Origin: Heterodera schachtii
Taxonomy: Eukaryota; Nematoda; Chromadorea; Rhabditida; Heteroderidae
Assembly (NCBI GenBank): GCA_023374025.1
Contig: SIJG01000027.1
Coordinates: 555,252-619,251, forward strand
Length of the DNA stretch: 64,000 nucleotides
Reading direction: 5' to 3'
Part shown: positions 1-12,112 of the stretch, piece after piece
Layout of the letters: every line of letters begins with the position of its first letter
Numbering within the stretch: position 1 is the first letter of the stretch
Position numbers and translations under genes: made by a program
The notes under the pieces: generated by a model
The model's database searches: none
What the model was told of the DNA's origin: nothing
What the model saw: the letters and a program-made list of their open reading frames with translations, nothing else

Positions 1-115
1 CATTAATTTTAGTGTAATATTATTACTTTAATTGCTGTTTTATTTATATTTCAAAACTTTTTTATATTTTAGGATTAAATCATGTTAAGTTGCCTTGCCC
101 CACTTTTTTAATTTT
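1..115 (+). repeat. Dispersed repeat, copy at window edge
   Basis: This stretch shares the phrase TTAGTGTAATATTATTACTT with 13748-13780 and 15608-15640. Its end (AGGATTAAATCATG followed by a GCCCCACTTTTTTA tract) matches the reverse complement of about 21920-21955. It is therefore one of at least four diverged copies of a dispersed repeat in this window. The family is not recognised and no terminal inverted repeats or target duplications were seen. The copy may continue off the left edge. Confidence 0.5.
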
Positions 116-810
116 TTAACTCAATGGAAAATATTGTGTTACAAATATTCTATATTCTACAGTAAATTTTCATTTTAGTGGTTGATTTATCCTGTAAATA
201 GCAATATTCTTTTAAAAGATAATAAAATAAATTACAAAAATCACGTTAGTACAAATGAATAGTTTTATAGGAAAAATATATATTTATTATTATATTTTTA
301 TTAGCAAATTAATATTGTTTTTGAGTTAAAAAATATAAACAAATTATGTCTATTAAATATAAAAAGAAAATTTGCAAATGAAAAAAAACTATTATAAATA
401 TCTAAAAAAATAAATATTAAGTATTATTAATTTTATTTTGAAAAAAATATGTGTTGATTCTATTAAATTTTTAAATAATGATAATTTTTAATTAATTAGA
501 CCAAAACACAAATGTTTGTTTTTTTTAGCTGAAATTTTGAAAATTAAAAAAAATGTGGCTCGTTGGTTCAAAAAATATCAAAACATTTTATTTTTAGCAT
601 AATTAGATTTTCATAAGTACTGACTTATTTAAATGCTTTAATTCATTAATTCTAAAAATAAACTATAAATAACGTAAAGGAAAATAATCTAATGAATTAC
701 AATTTTAGTATCAATTTGAAAAATAAAGTTAAAAAGATAAACTTATTTTACAATTCAAATTAAAAATAAAAATATATCCATTAGTTTTTTTTCGTTGTAA
801 AATAAATGAC
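116..810. other. AT-rich intergenic DNA, no gene seen
   Basis: Almost pure A/T with no coding-like stretch, RNA gene or recognisable element. Confidence 0.6.
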
Positions 811-1040
811 TCGGGCTGCTAATTTTATATAAATACATATTTTTTTCTGGATTCTCCATGCTTTGAATAACATATGTAAATATTTTTATACATATTTTGG
901 ACTTTTTCGTACATATTTCGCAATTTTTCGTACATATTTTCGTTTTTTTTTTTACATATTATGAGGATTTTTGAGAATTTATAAAAAATTTGTGAAAATT
1001 TAAAAATTTTTTTTTGAAAATGTATCCCTAAAAAATCGGG
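811..1040 (-). mobile_element. Truncated hAT-type MITE (GGGCTGCTAATTTTA family)
   Basis: The terminus TCGGGCTGCTAATTTTAT at 811 matches the end of the complete element at 22807-23445, in reverse orientation. Downstream, repeated ACATATTT/TATGTA words and the phrase GAAAATGTATCCCTAAAAAA match that element's interior (about 23085-23110 read on the minus strand). The far terminus is not visible, so this is a one-ended fragment. No transposase coding is present. Confidence 0.65.
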
Positions 1041-4000
1041 TTTCCAGAATTAAGATTACTTAAAAACATGTATATTAAAAAATTAACTGATGAAAATAAT
1101 TTATACATCCGGAAATCCCACGGACTATTTAAAATTTTCTATGTACTACTTTCATTTTGTATATTTTAAACTATTCAAAATTTTTAATATTTCACAAATG
1201 TATGTCGATTTCGGCATTTTTCCTTTCCTGGTGGAAAAAGAAATATTGGTTATCTTTTTAAAAAAATGAAGTTAATTGGGAAAAGTGAGATTCTAATTTG
1301 TTAGTTATTTTTTGCGTTTATTTTATCCAATAGTTTTCTTTTGTGCTTGCCTTTTTTGTCCATTTTTCTAACTATAATTCATTTAAACGCTTAAATTCTA
1401 TTAATATATTTGCTGTAAATTTAATTAAATAATTATTTTCAAAGGGTAAAATAAATAAATATCGCATTGTAAAATAATGAATTAATTTTGAGCTTCTGAT
1501 TGAGAATCTGAGATGTAATCTGTATGGTTTATAATTTTTAGCGAGATTTTGGCAAAATAATGTTGATTAAATGACTATAGTGATATAATTAACTTATTTA
1601 TTAATTAATTTTAATTATGAAATTTGTTTGTTTTATTCAAATGTGTATTACCGATAAATGATTTCATTTACACCGCAAATTTTGAATAAGTTGCATCTTG
1701 AGAATAATCTGTACGAAAACAAGTCCATTTTATACATTTGTATTTTTTGACTAAATTTTGGGTTGAATCGTATTTAAAAATTATTTTTTGGATAATTATT
1801 TTCGTTTCTTTTTCATTTTTTATTTTAATTAAACAGTTAAATTAATTTTTTAAATTAATTATATTAAAGTATTAGAAATAAGTTGTTTGTTTTTATTTAG
1901 GTTATTTCCTTTAATTATCGTCAAAAAATCCGGTCTAATTGCCAGCACAATTTTTATTAATCGATTAATTGCTGAAACATAAAATAAAAAATCTTTTTGA
2001 AATTTTATCAAAAATTTTTCTAGTAAAAGCTTTTTACATATTTTTTTGTTTTTAAATTTTTATTTAAAATTCATTAAAATAATTTAACGCTTGCCTTAAT
2101 TTTTGAATTGACTATATTTTTGCATTTTTTATATTATATATTTTATCTCGTCGTATATTTGTAAATAAACAATAAATAATTTTGTTTGTAAAATTTTCCT
2201 CAAAGAAAATTCCAAATATTTCTTTTATTAAAATATTTATAATCATTTATTTTCCTCCTTTTTTACTTTTTAAAATTTCTTTTTTATTTTATTTTACTTG
2301 TTTTTTAGTAAAAAGATTCATGTTTTATTTTATTAGATGATTTATGTATTATTCTTGTCGGATCGTCTGGTTTGTGGTTCTGTTTCTTGTGACTGTCTCA
2401 TTTCGTCGTTTAACTTTTAATTTATGTTTGTATGTTTTAATAAATAAAAATGTTGTGTAATTTTATAGAAATGTTAATAAACATTATTTTTTCCAATTTT
2501 TCTTTTATGATTTCTTATAAATTTCATTTTTTATAATGGTTTCTTTATGATGCTTTTAAATTTATATAATCCGATGGATATTAATTTTTTATTAATTTCT
2601 ATCTTTTTTTTTATAAATAAAAATTATATTTATATGTTTACATAGAGATTGATTAACCGAATTTCATCATCTATCCTCTACTTAAAAACTTTTGTTATGT
2701 AGAATATTAATATTGTTGTTAAACTGTAATATAGTTCATTTATTTTGTAGTAAGATTTATCTATTTTTATAATTATTTTAAAATATTTGTTTTTATAAAT
2801 TCATTATTTTGGGTTTAATTAGCTTAATTATATTTGTTTATTCTTCTTCTTTTTGGTCTTTTCATGTTAGATTTTTGATTAATTCAAATTACGATTTTGG
2901 TTTTTAAATAATAATTAATTAGTTAGTGCAAATAGAAATTAATTTTCAAAAGTTTTCCAAAAAGTTTTATTTTTAAATTTTGTAATATTTTCAAAATAAA
3001 TCATTTCTTTCCATTAAATCACGGGTCGAAATTAATTTTCCTTGGTAACGATGGTTTTGTTTAATTAAAATTTATATTGTGTTTTTAAATAGTTTGCTTG
3101 AAAAAAACTGCAGGTTTCATTTCCAAAAAAATAAATTTCCTTTTGCTAAAATATTTTTTAAGAATTAAATTTTATTTAAAGAATTTCATATTTAATAAAT
3201 ATAAATTTATTATGAATAAATTTAAAGGAAAAGAATAATGGAGCTTTTCATAATTTGTATTTTTGAAAAGAAATAATGTTTCGATATTTTTTAACAGAGG
3301 GAGGGACCAATTTCTTAAAATTTTTCAAAATTTCTGCTAAATTAGGACTAAAAACATCAAAATTAGAGTATTTAATGTAAATAATAAAAAAAATTTTCAT
3401 AATTTTCAAAAAAAAATTTCCCCAGAGGTGCCTATAAAAACTTAAGAATGAATAAACAGTAAAACATATTATCGCTAAAATTAGCCGAAAGACCCCTAAA
3501 AAATAAATTTTTTAATTTAATTGACTAATTTAAATAATTTAGAGGATAATTTAATAAATGATCAAATTATTTTAAATATTCAATTAATTCTTTTTAATTA
3601 TCACATTAATTTGAATAAAAAAATCTTTTGCTTTTTAATAAATTAAAAATAACCAATCGACCAATAAAAAAGTGAATTTTAAAATGAATAATTATTTGAT
3701 TACTTGCCTTTGTTTCATTCATTAAAACAACACACTGGTTTAGTCGACAATTTTATTTGCAATTCTAAAAAATATTTAAAAAAATCATTTATTCAAAAAA
3801 TAATCATGATTATTTTTATTTTATTTTGGATTTAATACTTATTCAATTATATACCATAAAATAATTAATTTTCATTCTTTTTCTTTTCTTTAATATTTAT
3901 TTCAACAAAAACCAAAAATAATATATCTCTTTTATATTTTATAATAATCTTGTTATTGTATTTATTTTATTTTTAAATTCTCAGATGTAAGTAGTGTAAA

Positions 4001-4399
4001 ATGTTGCACAGAAAAAATTCTTTTCTTATTAATCAAATTTAAGCTCAGTCACTCCTCCCAAATTTTGAATGTATAAAAAGTCAAAATAATAAAAATTCAA
4101 GTCATTAGAATGCATTCATTTAATTAAAATTTAATAAAGAATTTAATTTTGTTTATATGTACAGCGTGAGAAATAAGTAATGTCTCATTTTTTAAATTTT
4201 TTATTTATCCAAAGTAAAAATAATCTGCTTTTTCAGATGTGATTGACTGCTATTAAAAATAATTTTTATTTCATAAAACTTTGTCCGTTTTCCGAAATTG
4301 GTAAAATTTCATAAATTTTGAAGGCTCAAGGAGTCAAAATCACAAAAATATTTACTTGGATGAACTGGTTCAGGAGCCTTTTTTGGGTTTTATCCGTGA
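1041..4399. other. AT-rich, T-skewed DNA, no gene seen
   Basis: Long T-rich tracts with scattered short higher-GC patches, for example around 2355-2410 and 3290-3330. No frame has coding character, and I see no RNA gene or complete transposon. A 7-bp inverted pair, AAGGCTC at about 4321 and GAGCCTT at about 4375, is just inside this block and is probably chance. Confidence 0.5.
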
Positions 4400-4560
4400 T
4401 AAAAAGTTGGCAAATTATTTTTATATTTTTTTAAAATAAGGTCAATTTTTAAACCAAAAATTATTAGAAAAAAAAATATTTTCCGGAATATTTTTTTTCT
4501 TTTTGGATCTTAATTCCTCAAAACTATTGAAATTTTATTATTGTTGTTTTTTTCGTGCTT
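4400..4560 (+). repeat. Internal fragment of a dispersed TAGGCAC-type element
   Basis: The phrase ATTTTTAAACCAAAAATT with flanking AAAATAAGG and a TTTGGATC/CCTCAAAACT tail resembles 50660-50790, which lies just inside a hAT-type terminus at 50526. It is most simply an internal piece of the same family without its ends. The match is diverged. Confidence 0.35.
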
Positions 4561-7500
4561 AATTTATATTTAATCAAAATTCCTTTTGAAATATGTGTTT
4601 TTTTAGGTTTTCGTGTTTATTTTTAATTTATGATACTTCAATTAAGTATTTAAAATTAACTTTAACTTGAATATTTTCAATTTATAACTTTGAAAATACA
4701 AGGTAACCAATAAGTCTTTAAAAAAGTTCAATTTAATATTACAATTTATTTTGTATTATGCTTTGTATTTTAATTTAATAAGATTTAATGATTATTAAAT
4801 TCTCTCGTTCATTTGATCCTAATAATAACGACTATGTTGGTACTGTATTTTCTTGCATTATTTTATATAACATTAATATGATCCTTGAATTCTGAATTGC
4901 TTAATAATTACAACGTATTAATTTTAATTTTATATAAATTAATTTTAATGAAATAATTAAAGCTTTAGTTTTTTATAAATGTTTTTCAAACAAAATATTG
5001 TTAGAATAATAGAAAGAAAATATAAAAATATTTAAATCTTTAACATTATTTATTTAAATTTGTAGCACAAACTTTTTGTTAATTATTAAATATATCTTTT
5101 TTAAATTACCATAATCTAAGCATTCTTATTTAGAAAAAAATTATTTATTCATAATAAATTTATACAAAAATATGAATAATTTTTTTTATATGATTTATTT
5201 CTTGAAAATTGATAATTTTATTATAAGTTCATTGAATTAATTACAAATATTTTTTTACTTTATTTTTATTTTAAAATTATTTTTAAAATTTATTTTCAAA
5301 TTTTATATATATCTTTAATTTTATAATTTGGTTCATTTATTTGTTAATTTACTCAAATAAAACTTAATAGAATTCTTTTTAAAAGTTCTATGGAAATTTG
5401 CCGCATTATCAAATGCCTATAAAAAACTTTAAAAAACTATTTTTTGAAAATAAATATTAAATGGACTATTGTGATTTTGGAAATAGAAATGCTGACTCAT
5501 TAAACATGAAAGTGTCTCGAAATATCATTTGTTGAAATTTTTGCTTCATTTTCCGTGAGATTTTTGAATTTTATTTATTTAATGCTTTTAAATTTTTACT
5601 TTTAATTAATTAATATTTTTGATATTATTATTATTTTATTTTATCATTTTTACCTAATAAAAAATTTCACATTTCTTCCTTGATTATTTATTAAAACAAA
5701 TTTATTAGCCGTCTGTGCATAAAATTTTGTTGTTTATTTTTATTTTTATTTTTTAAACGATCTAATAAGTTTTAATTGAAAATTTGAAAAATCCTCTATT
5801 TTTTTAAAAACTTTTATTTAATTATGTACAAAAAATATATCAACTAAATTATGAAATTTTATAAATTAAAATAAATTTAGGAATGGATTCAATATAAATA
5901 TCCGATTTTTAAGTTTTCAAAATTCTTGCATTATAATTTCCATTTGCTTTTTAATTATATTTATGTTTTAATTATTAATTTAAATCAAGTTTCGAAATTT
6001 ATTTTCATATTATTTTCAATTTTGTAGTCTAATCGGTATTTCAGCGGGTTGCTTGCGAACCTCATTAAACGCTAATGAAATAAGAAATTTAAAGTTTTTT
6101 ATTTCTGCTCATTGACCAAAGATAATTTTTATTTAATTAATTCTTATTAATAAAAAATATAAATTGAATTATTTTTTAATGTTAGTTTTTTATGAGTTTT
6201 TTAATTTTTTGCTAATAATAAATAGTTATTTATAAATTTTCAGTATTTATACTAAATAAAACATTTTGATTTGTTTGGGTTTAAATCATAAAGAACAAAT
6301 AAAAGTATTAAAAATAAAAATTTAAGGAAAAAATATTATAATACACTTTCTATATTTTCAATATTTACGCCAAAATCATTTTAAGATATTTTTGTTGATT
6401 AAATTCTCTTTAAAACACTAATGTAAGCTTTGGCTTCTTGATTGATTTAACTTTTTGTGCCTTTTTTTACCTTTTTTGCCACTTGTTTCATTTTGCGAAT
6501 TAATTTTTTTTAATTACTATTTCTGAATTTATTTGCATGCCTTTGCTAGTTAGTGAAAATTATCCGATTATTTTTCGTTTTTTTATTTTTAAAATTTTTA
6601 TTTTTAACAATATTTACATTCCTACTTTCTTTGACAATTTATGTTAAACATTTATTTGTACTTTAATGGTTAGATTTGTATTTTTCAATATTTTAGCATT
6701 ATTATTTCCTTTTTTAATAATTATTATGTCATCTTCATAGATACTTACTAATATTTATATTTTGAATTTTGAATTTATTCATTTTTAAAATTTTACTTAT
6801 TGCATTTGCTTATGTACATATTTTAATAATTATACCAAAATTACTTAGAAATGTTAATTCATATTTTTTACTTCTCAACTTGACGCAGCGTACTCCTTTT
6901 GCTGTAATTAAATAAAAATACAAATCTTTTCAATTTAAAATCTCTTCGGGAAAAAAGAAAAAAGCACCGTCGCTCGGATTGATAAAAGTCATTGAGTTTA
7001 TCATTTTTTTATTGTTGAATTTGTAATTTTTATATCAATTGAATTATTTTTTATGGATATTATATTTCTCTGCACCCGCAGTAAATTTTAATTTTTTTTA
7101 AATTTATTTTTAATTAATTAATTAAATTAATTAAAATTATTTATGCAAAGAAGAATTTATCCATGAATCTAAAATTTAAATAACTTTTATAGATCGAAAT
7201 AAAGCAATTAATAAATTGAATAAGTCCATAGAAATTAAATTAATTTTTTTTTAATTCAATTTTAACATTGAATTATTAGAGAATAATATTATTAATTTAT
7301 ATCTAAAATTTATAAAATTTTATTTTTAATTAAATAATATTTTTTATTATATGATTAAGTTTTTAATTTTTACAAATAGTGATTTTACTTTTTAAAACAA
7401 TTTTTTTTTCTTAGATTGTGTTACATATTTAAATTTTTTTTCAAATTAATTTAAGATGAGTTTACGATAATAAGAGATTATATTAATTTTAATTTTGTAA

Positions 7501-7755
7501 TTGAAATTCTTAATTTAATTAAATCAAACTTTAAATAAATGTTCTCTGGTTGTGGACTCCGAATTTATGGTTTATGAGTTAGTAAGAATTTTTCTTAAAT
7601 GATTAAAAATATTCAAAAATAAAATTAAATAACCAATAAAAATAAAGGACAAAACGAACAAACGACAGAATGACAAAGCTTTCTGAAACGATTTATAATC
7701 AGTTTCTTTTTTATAAATATTTTTCCTAGGAAATTTCACCCAAAATTTACGAAAA
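4561..7755. other. AT-rich, T-skewed DNA, no gene seen
   Basis: No coding-like frame. Small GC-richer patches lie near 6035-6065 and 6885-6990, but they show no motif I can name. The phrase TTTTGTGCC...TTTTTTGCCACTTG at 6455-6487 resembles the TGCC-rich stretch at 12070-12112 and may be a repeat scrap. Confidence 0.5.
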
Positions 7756-7759
7756 ATTT

Positions 7760-7862
7760 CCCGCCGTCGCCTTTCGGCACCGCCTGCACCCCGAACAATT
7801 CGAAAAATCTTGGCCGACCGCCTCCCCCCCCCCCATTTTCCACGTGTGCCATAAGCTCCCAT
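7760..7862 (+). repeat. Diverged GC-rich hairpin/core fragment
   Basis: Read on the minus strand this contains GGCGGTGCCGAAAGGCGACGG, one of the more diverged relatives of the GC-rich hairpin found intact at 60711-60736. It is an island of G/C in AT-rich DNA and includes an 11-base C run at about 7824-7834. The 96-codon minus-strand frame over it is a translation of this low-complexity repeat, not a gene. Orientation is given in the proposed head-to-tail sense of the SINE-like core. Confidence 0.55.
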
Positions 7863-7870
7863 TCCTTATT

Positions 7871-9443
7871 TAATTTAAACTTAATAAAAAATACTAATAA
7901 ATTAATTTTCGATAAAAACTACCTCGAAATTAGACATTCTGAACAAAATTTAGCAAATCCCATCAAATTTTCCTTTCCGCTAGGAAACATTAATCAGGGC
8001 TTTTATCTGTTTTTCTGATTAAAAAGATCCAAAGACAAAATAAAAATGATTAATCTGAATGTACTAATTTTGGTTATAAAATAATTTTTTTAAAATCTCA
8101 AATTTTAAGGCATAAATGTCAATATTTTATCTAGACTTTTAAAATTGTCTTCAGTTTATTTTTATTAATTTAAATCACTTGGAATGCATTTTGAAATTTA
8201 ATTATTATTCATATATTAAACCTTTTTATTTCAAAAATTCGGTTAAATATTATGAAAATTTAATTCTTTTCAATTAAATTAATTATATAAATTTTTTTTA
8301 TTCATTTTAAATGATTTATAATTTTTATGTATTATTAAATATTAACTACAATGTTCAAAAAATATATATACTAAATTAAAAATTCTCGTTCTCTCAACGT
8401 CTTCTATATTATTTATGGTGGTGCGATTTTTTTTTCTGATTTTGTTGCCTATTGAACAAATAATTAAAAATTAATAAACAAGTTTCAACATAAATTAAAT
8501 AATTAATATATGTTTAATTGCTTTTTCAATATTAATTTGTATTCTTAAAGATTTTTTCAAATTATTTTTTAAACAACTCTCTGTTGAAATAAAAGACTTT
8601 TTTTGAAATTTTTATCTGATTATTGATAACTCTGATATATAAATATAAACCAAAATATTTGGTTAGAATAATAAATAGATTAATATAAAAAATATTTTAA
8701 TTTTTGGCAAAATGATTTTTCATTTATTTATTATTTAATATATTTTTACATAATATTTTTAATAAAATACTTTTAATATTGTTGAACCACCTCTTCTTTT
8801 TTTTTGATACGCTTTACACTAATTATATTAACTATCAATCAACCTTTTTTTCATTAAAACAACTTTTTCAAATATTTATTTGATATTTTTTATAAATACT
8901 CTTGTTTATAAATGTTTTTGTCTCTAAGTTTTAAGATTTAAAATGCATTACCTAATTAATTATAATACAAATAAGAATAAAGAAAAAAAAATATTGAAAA
9001 TTTAAAAATAAACTCCACTTCAGGTTTTTAATTTTTATTTTATCTTCATGCCTCAAATTAATAATAATAAACTTTTTAGAGATAATTATTTAATTATAAT
9101 TAGATTTTCTGTTTAAATTAATTTTTTTAAGATCATCATTTTTATGGTGGATAATTAAATATTTATTTGAACAATCAAACTTTTTTTAACAAATGAAGTT
9201 TTATTTAAATTTGCTTTTAATCTTAAAAAATTAATTATATTAAAATTATTTTAATTATTTAATTATTTTAAAATGAATTTTTAGATTAATTTGTCGAAAT
9301 TATCTTTTTCTGGAATTTTTTCAATCTTGGAAATTTTTATGGCTGACAGCGTCGTTGTAGACACGAATATTCATTTTTTTGCCATTTGTGCTTTCTTTTA
9401 TTGAATTATGAACATAAATTTATATTTTTTCTGTTGAGAATTT
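7871..9443. other. AT-rich DNA, no gene seen
   Basis: A/T-dominated sequence up to the outer edge of the large inverted repeat. Nothing coding-like or RNA-like was seen. Confidence 0.55.
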
Positions 9444-10386
9444 AAGCAATCAATAAATTAGAGGCTAAGCAATAAAAAGTTATCTTTTAAAATATAAGTC
9501 AAATAAAATTTAAATTCGTAACTGAAATAATAAAATAATTAAATTTAAAATTGAGAAAAATAATTTATAAAAACCAAAGGATCCAATAAAAAATCCAAAG
9601 AAAATATCCCTTTTTATTGAAATATAAGCAAAAAATAACAATTCAATTAAAAGTTATTATTTATTGGGTAAGCAAATAAGTCTTTCGTTCTTATAAATAA
9701 ACACCCAATTTTTTGAAGAAAAATTTATATTTTTCAATATGATAGTTAAATTTAAAATAAATACCCAAATTAATGTTTATATCTGAATAAAGTATCGTTT
9801 TACATCTAGATTAATAAATAAAAAAGGTAAATAAAATTAAAATATTGTTAAAATGAAAATATCAAATTTTTCAAATAAAAAAGCTGACAAGAATGTCCTG
9901 TCTTTTACCGAAATTCTTTTACTGTACATGAAAATAATTAAAATAGACATTAATGAGTTAATACAAAATTTCATCGATTCAATTACTTAAATTATTTCAA
10001 TAGAAGTTACAAATAAATTGTTTAAAATACCATTTGCACACAAATTAATAATTAAATTAACTTAATAGAATTAATTAAATTTATTCAAGACAAATAGTAA
10101 TTTTAATTATATACTACAATTTTTTAAATTAATTCTTAGTTTGAAATAAGGCCAAAAACATAAATAGAATCAAGGATAACATGTTTATTTAAAAAATATA
10201 TTAATATTTAAATAAAACATGAATAAAAATTCATTAAATAATTTAAAAAAATAATTAATTAAAAGCCTAATTAAAAAGAGAAAATTTAAATAAAAAATAG
10301 TTTATGTCAAAAGGAAAAAATAAAGCAATTTTTTAAAATAGCATAATTTCTGTTTTTCTGGATATTTTTCTGTTTTGCGCCTACAC

Positions 10387-10450
10387 CAGGGATGACACGG
10401 AATTCCGATTTCAGATTTCCGGAATTTTGTGCCTCGGAATGACATCCCTG
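10387..10450 (+). mobile_element. 64-bp hAT-like mini-element (CAGGGATG ends)
   Basis: Ends are CAGGGATG and CATCCCTG. The interior is a near-palindrome built from GGAATTCC/CGGAAT words. The terminal bases fit the hAT YARNG consensus. The flanking octamers (GCCTACAC and CCAATACC) do not match, so no clear target duplication supports independent insertion. The identical copy in the right arm is at 12534-12597. Confidence 0.6.
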
Positions 10451-10509
10451 CCAATACCACAAAACTTAATAATTTTGGTCACCAAAAATTCTGGTAAAAA
10501 TTTTCTTAG

Positions 10510-10770
10510 AACCAACAAATTTATGAAATTTTGATATCATTCTATAGCTCTAAGTGTTTCCTATTAGCCTGCAAAATTTCAAAAAATTTCGCTCAGTTTC
10601 AAAAAAGTTATTGCCAAAAATCTCTGAAAACCTGATTGCTTGTATACTTTTGGCAATAACTTTGCTCAAATATGACGAAATTTTTTGAAACTTAGGTCGC
10701 TAATAGAGAACTCTTAGGCCTATCGAATGATATAAGAATGTTTAATTTGGTTGACATAGTCAAAAGTTAT
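10510..10770. repeat. Smaller diverged palindrome nested in the arm
   Basis: Two halves (about 10510-10625 and 10650-10765) are diverged inverted copies. Both carry TATCATTC near the outside, AATTTC within, and GTTATTGCCAAAA next to a short unpaired centre. This is the layout of a palindromic MITE. Single-arm relatives occur at 15716-15810 and 33290-33380, and the mirrored copy in the right arm is at about 12214-12475. Family unknown. Confidence 0.7.
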
Positions 10771-11379
10771 GGGCAGTCCATGCATACAGGTTGAGTGTTA
10801 CATGGGTGGCATTTTTGCAAAAATTTTAACGAAGAATTTTATTTTTTTCAAAAAGACCATGACAAACAAGAATTAATTTATAATAAAAACATGAAAAATT
10901 CAAAATGAAAAATTTATATTGATAAAACTAAAAATTCTTATCAGGATTAAAAAATCAGAAGGTCTTTCGAGTTTTTCAGTGATAAATTTTTAGAGAAGGA
11001 AGTATTTTATAAAAGTTATAAGCAATAATACCGATTAAAATTTCTAAAAAGTTAAACACCGAAGCTCGATAGAAAATTATTATTATTTTTTAAATAATTT
11101 TATATTCTATATTCTTTTAATAAAGCAAAATAAATGACAGTCTTTTAACTTATTGTTAATAATTTAAATTAAATCAATAATTAAATAAAAATTCCAACCT
11201 ATTTTGAATATACAAATTTTCGTCTATTTTTAAAATATTATTAAAAAATTGCATATAATGATAGTTCGTAATTTAATAAATTTGATTTTGGTTGAGATAA
11301 AAAACACAGAGAATAATTATAGAAAAAAACATTTTAAAAAGTTTCACAATAAATTATTGAAGACAATTATGTTAAAAAG

Positions 11380-11425
11380 CCGCGAATTGAACTAGGCGTC
11401 TGAGGGCATGCGTGTCGAGAAAATA
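11380..11425 (-). pseudogene. tRNA-like 3' half (B-box only)
   Basis: On the minus strand CCTAGTTCAATTCGCGGCTT contains a B-box-like GTTCAATTC followed by a T run. It is a GC island in A/T sequence. No D-arm or acceptor partner is visible upstream, so this is at best a truncated tRNA or SINE head. Confidence 0.25.
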
Positions 11426-11479
11426 AAATAATATATAATCTAGTTTGCCCAAAAATATTAATTATATATTAATAAATAG

Positions 11480-11960
11480 AAAAAATATTTTATCATTTAT
11501 ATGATTTAAATGTGAATAATTGGAAAATCATATAAAAATTTATAAAAGGGAAAATTTGAATCAGAAAATCTCAGGGGCAATGATAGTCATAAAATTATAT
11601 AACCAAAAAAAAGAAAATTTAACCAAAAGTTCTTTAAATAATAATTTATACACTAATTTTTATTAAAAATTTTTAAATTAAAAATTCTATAAAACTTCCA
11701 AATTAATAATTTTTTTAAATATTTTATAACACTTTTTAACTTGAGATTTTAAAGGGAAGTGGATAATTAAATATATTAAAAAAAACATTTTACTAATTAT
11801 TTTTATGATTAATATGCAAAAATTTGGAAATACAAAAAAATTTTATAAAAGGTAAAATAAGTGTTTGAATTTAGAGAACAAAAGAGGCTGGGTGCATGAA
11901 TTGGAAAATAAAAATATAACGAAATTAAATGGTTGCTTAAAAATATGTATATTTCAAAAA
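11480..11960 (+). repeat. Direct repeat, copy 1 (two internal modules)
   Basis: Matches 14690-15235 in the same orientation with moderate divergence. Shared phrases include AATTGG, AAATCATATAAAAA, TTTAAAGGGAAGT and ATTAATATGCAAA. Inside each copy the module TNTGNANAATTGGAAA...TATAAAAGG occurs twice about 310 bp apart, suggesting an older tandem or satellite-like origin. Confidence 0.6.
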
Positions 11961-12112
11961 AATAAAATTAAAAATTAACAGACAAAATATTTTATTCAAT
12001 TCTACTAATTAATGATATTAAACAAATTAAAATTCAAAACATTTGAGGCTTCTACGTTGACTTTTATTATGCCATTTTTTGCCTTTTTCGAGATTTCAGT
12101 GCCTTAAATGCC

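Larger units (their letters stand above)
9444..10871 (+). repeat. Left arm of large inverted repeat (1.43 kb)
   Basis: This arm is the near-exact reverse complement of 12113-13541. The outer edge reads AAGCAATCAATAAATTAG, with its complement ending at 13541. The inner edge is at ACAAACAAGA, and the sequences diverge immediately outside both edges. The arms differ by very few bases (I noticed one A/T substitution at about 10245 and one net indel). No target-site duplication flanks the arms, so it looks like an inverted segmental duplication, not a complete transposon. It contains a hAT-type mini-element and a smaller palindrome. Confidence 0.9.
10872..12112. other. Spacer of the large inverted repeat
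   Basis: Unique centre between the two arms. It holds no gene. It includes a possible tRNA-like 3' half (11380-11425), a two-module repeat (11480-11960), and at its right edge a TGCC-rich stretch (12069-12112) that resembles the TAGGCAC-type element theme read on the opposite strand. Confidence 0.7.

Noticed and set aside
3294..3440. CAGAGGGAGGGACC and CAGAGGTGCC as hAT-type ends
   Set aside because: Only the first bases fit. No inverted partner, reiterated word or duplicated octamer was found.
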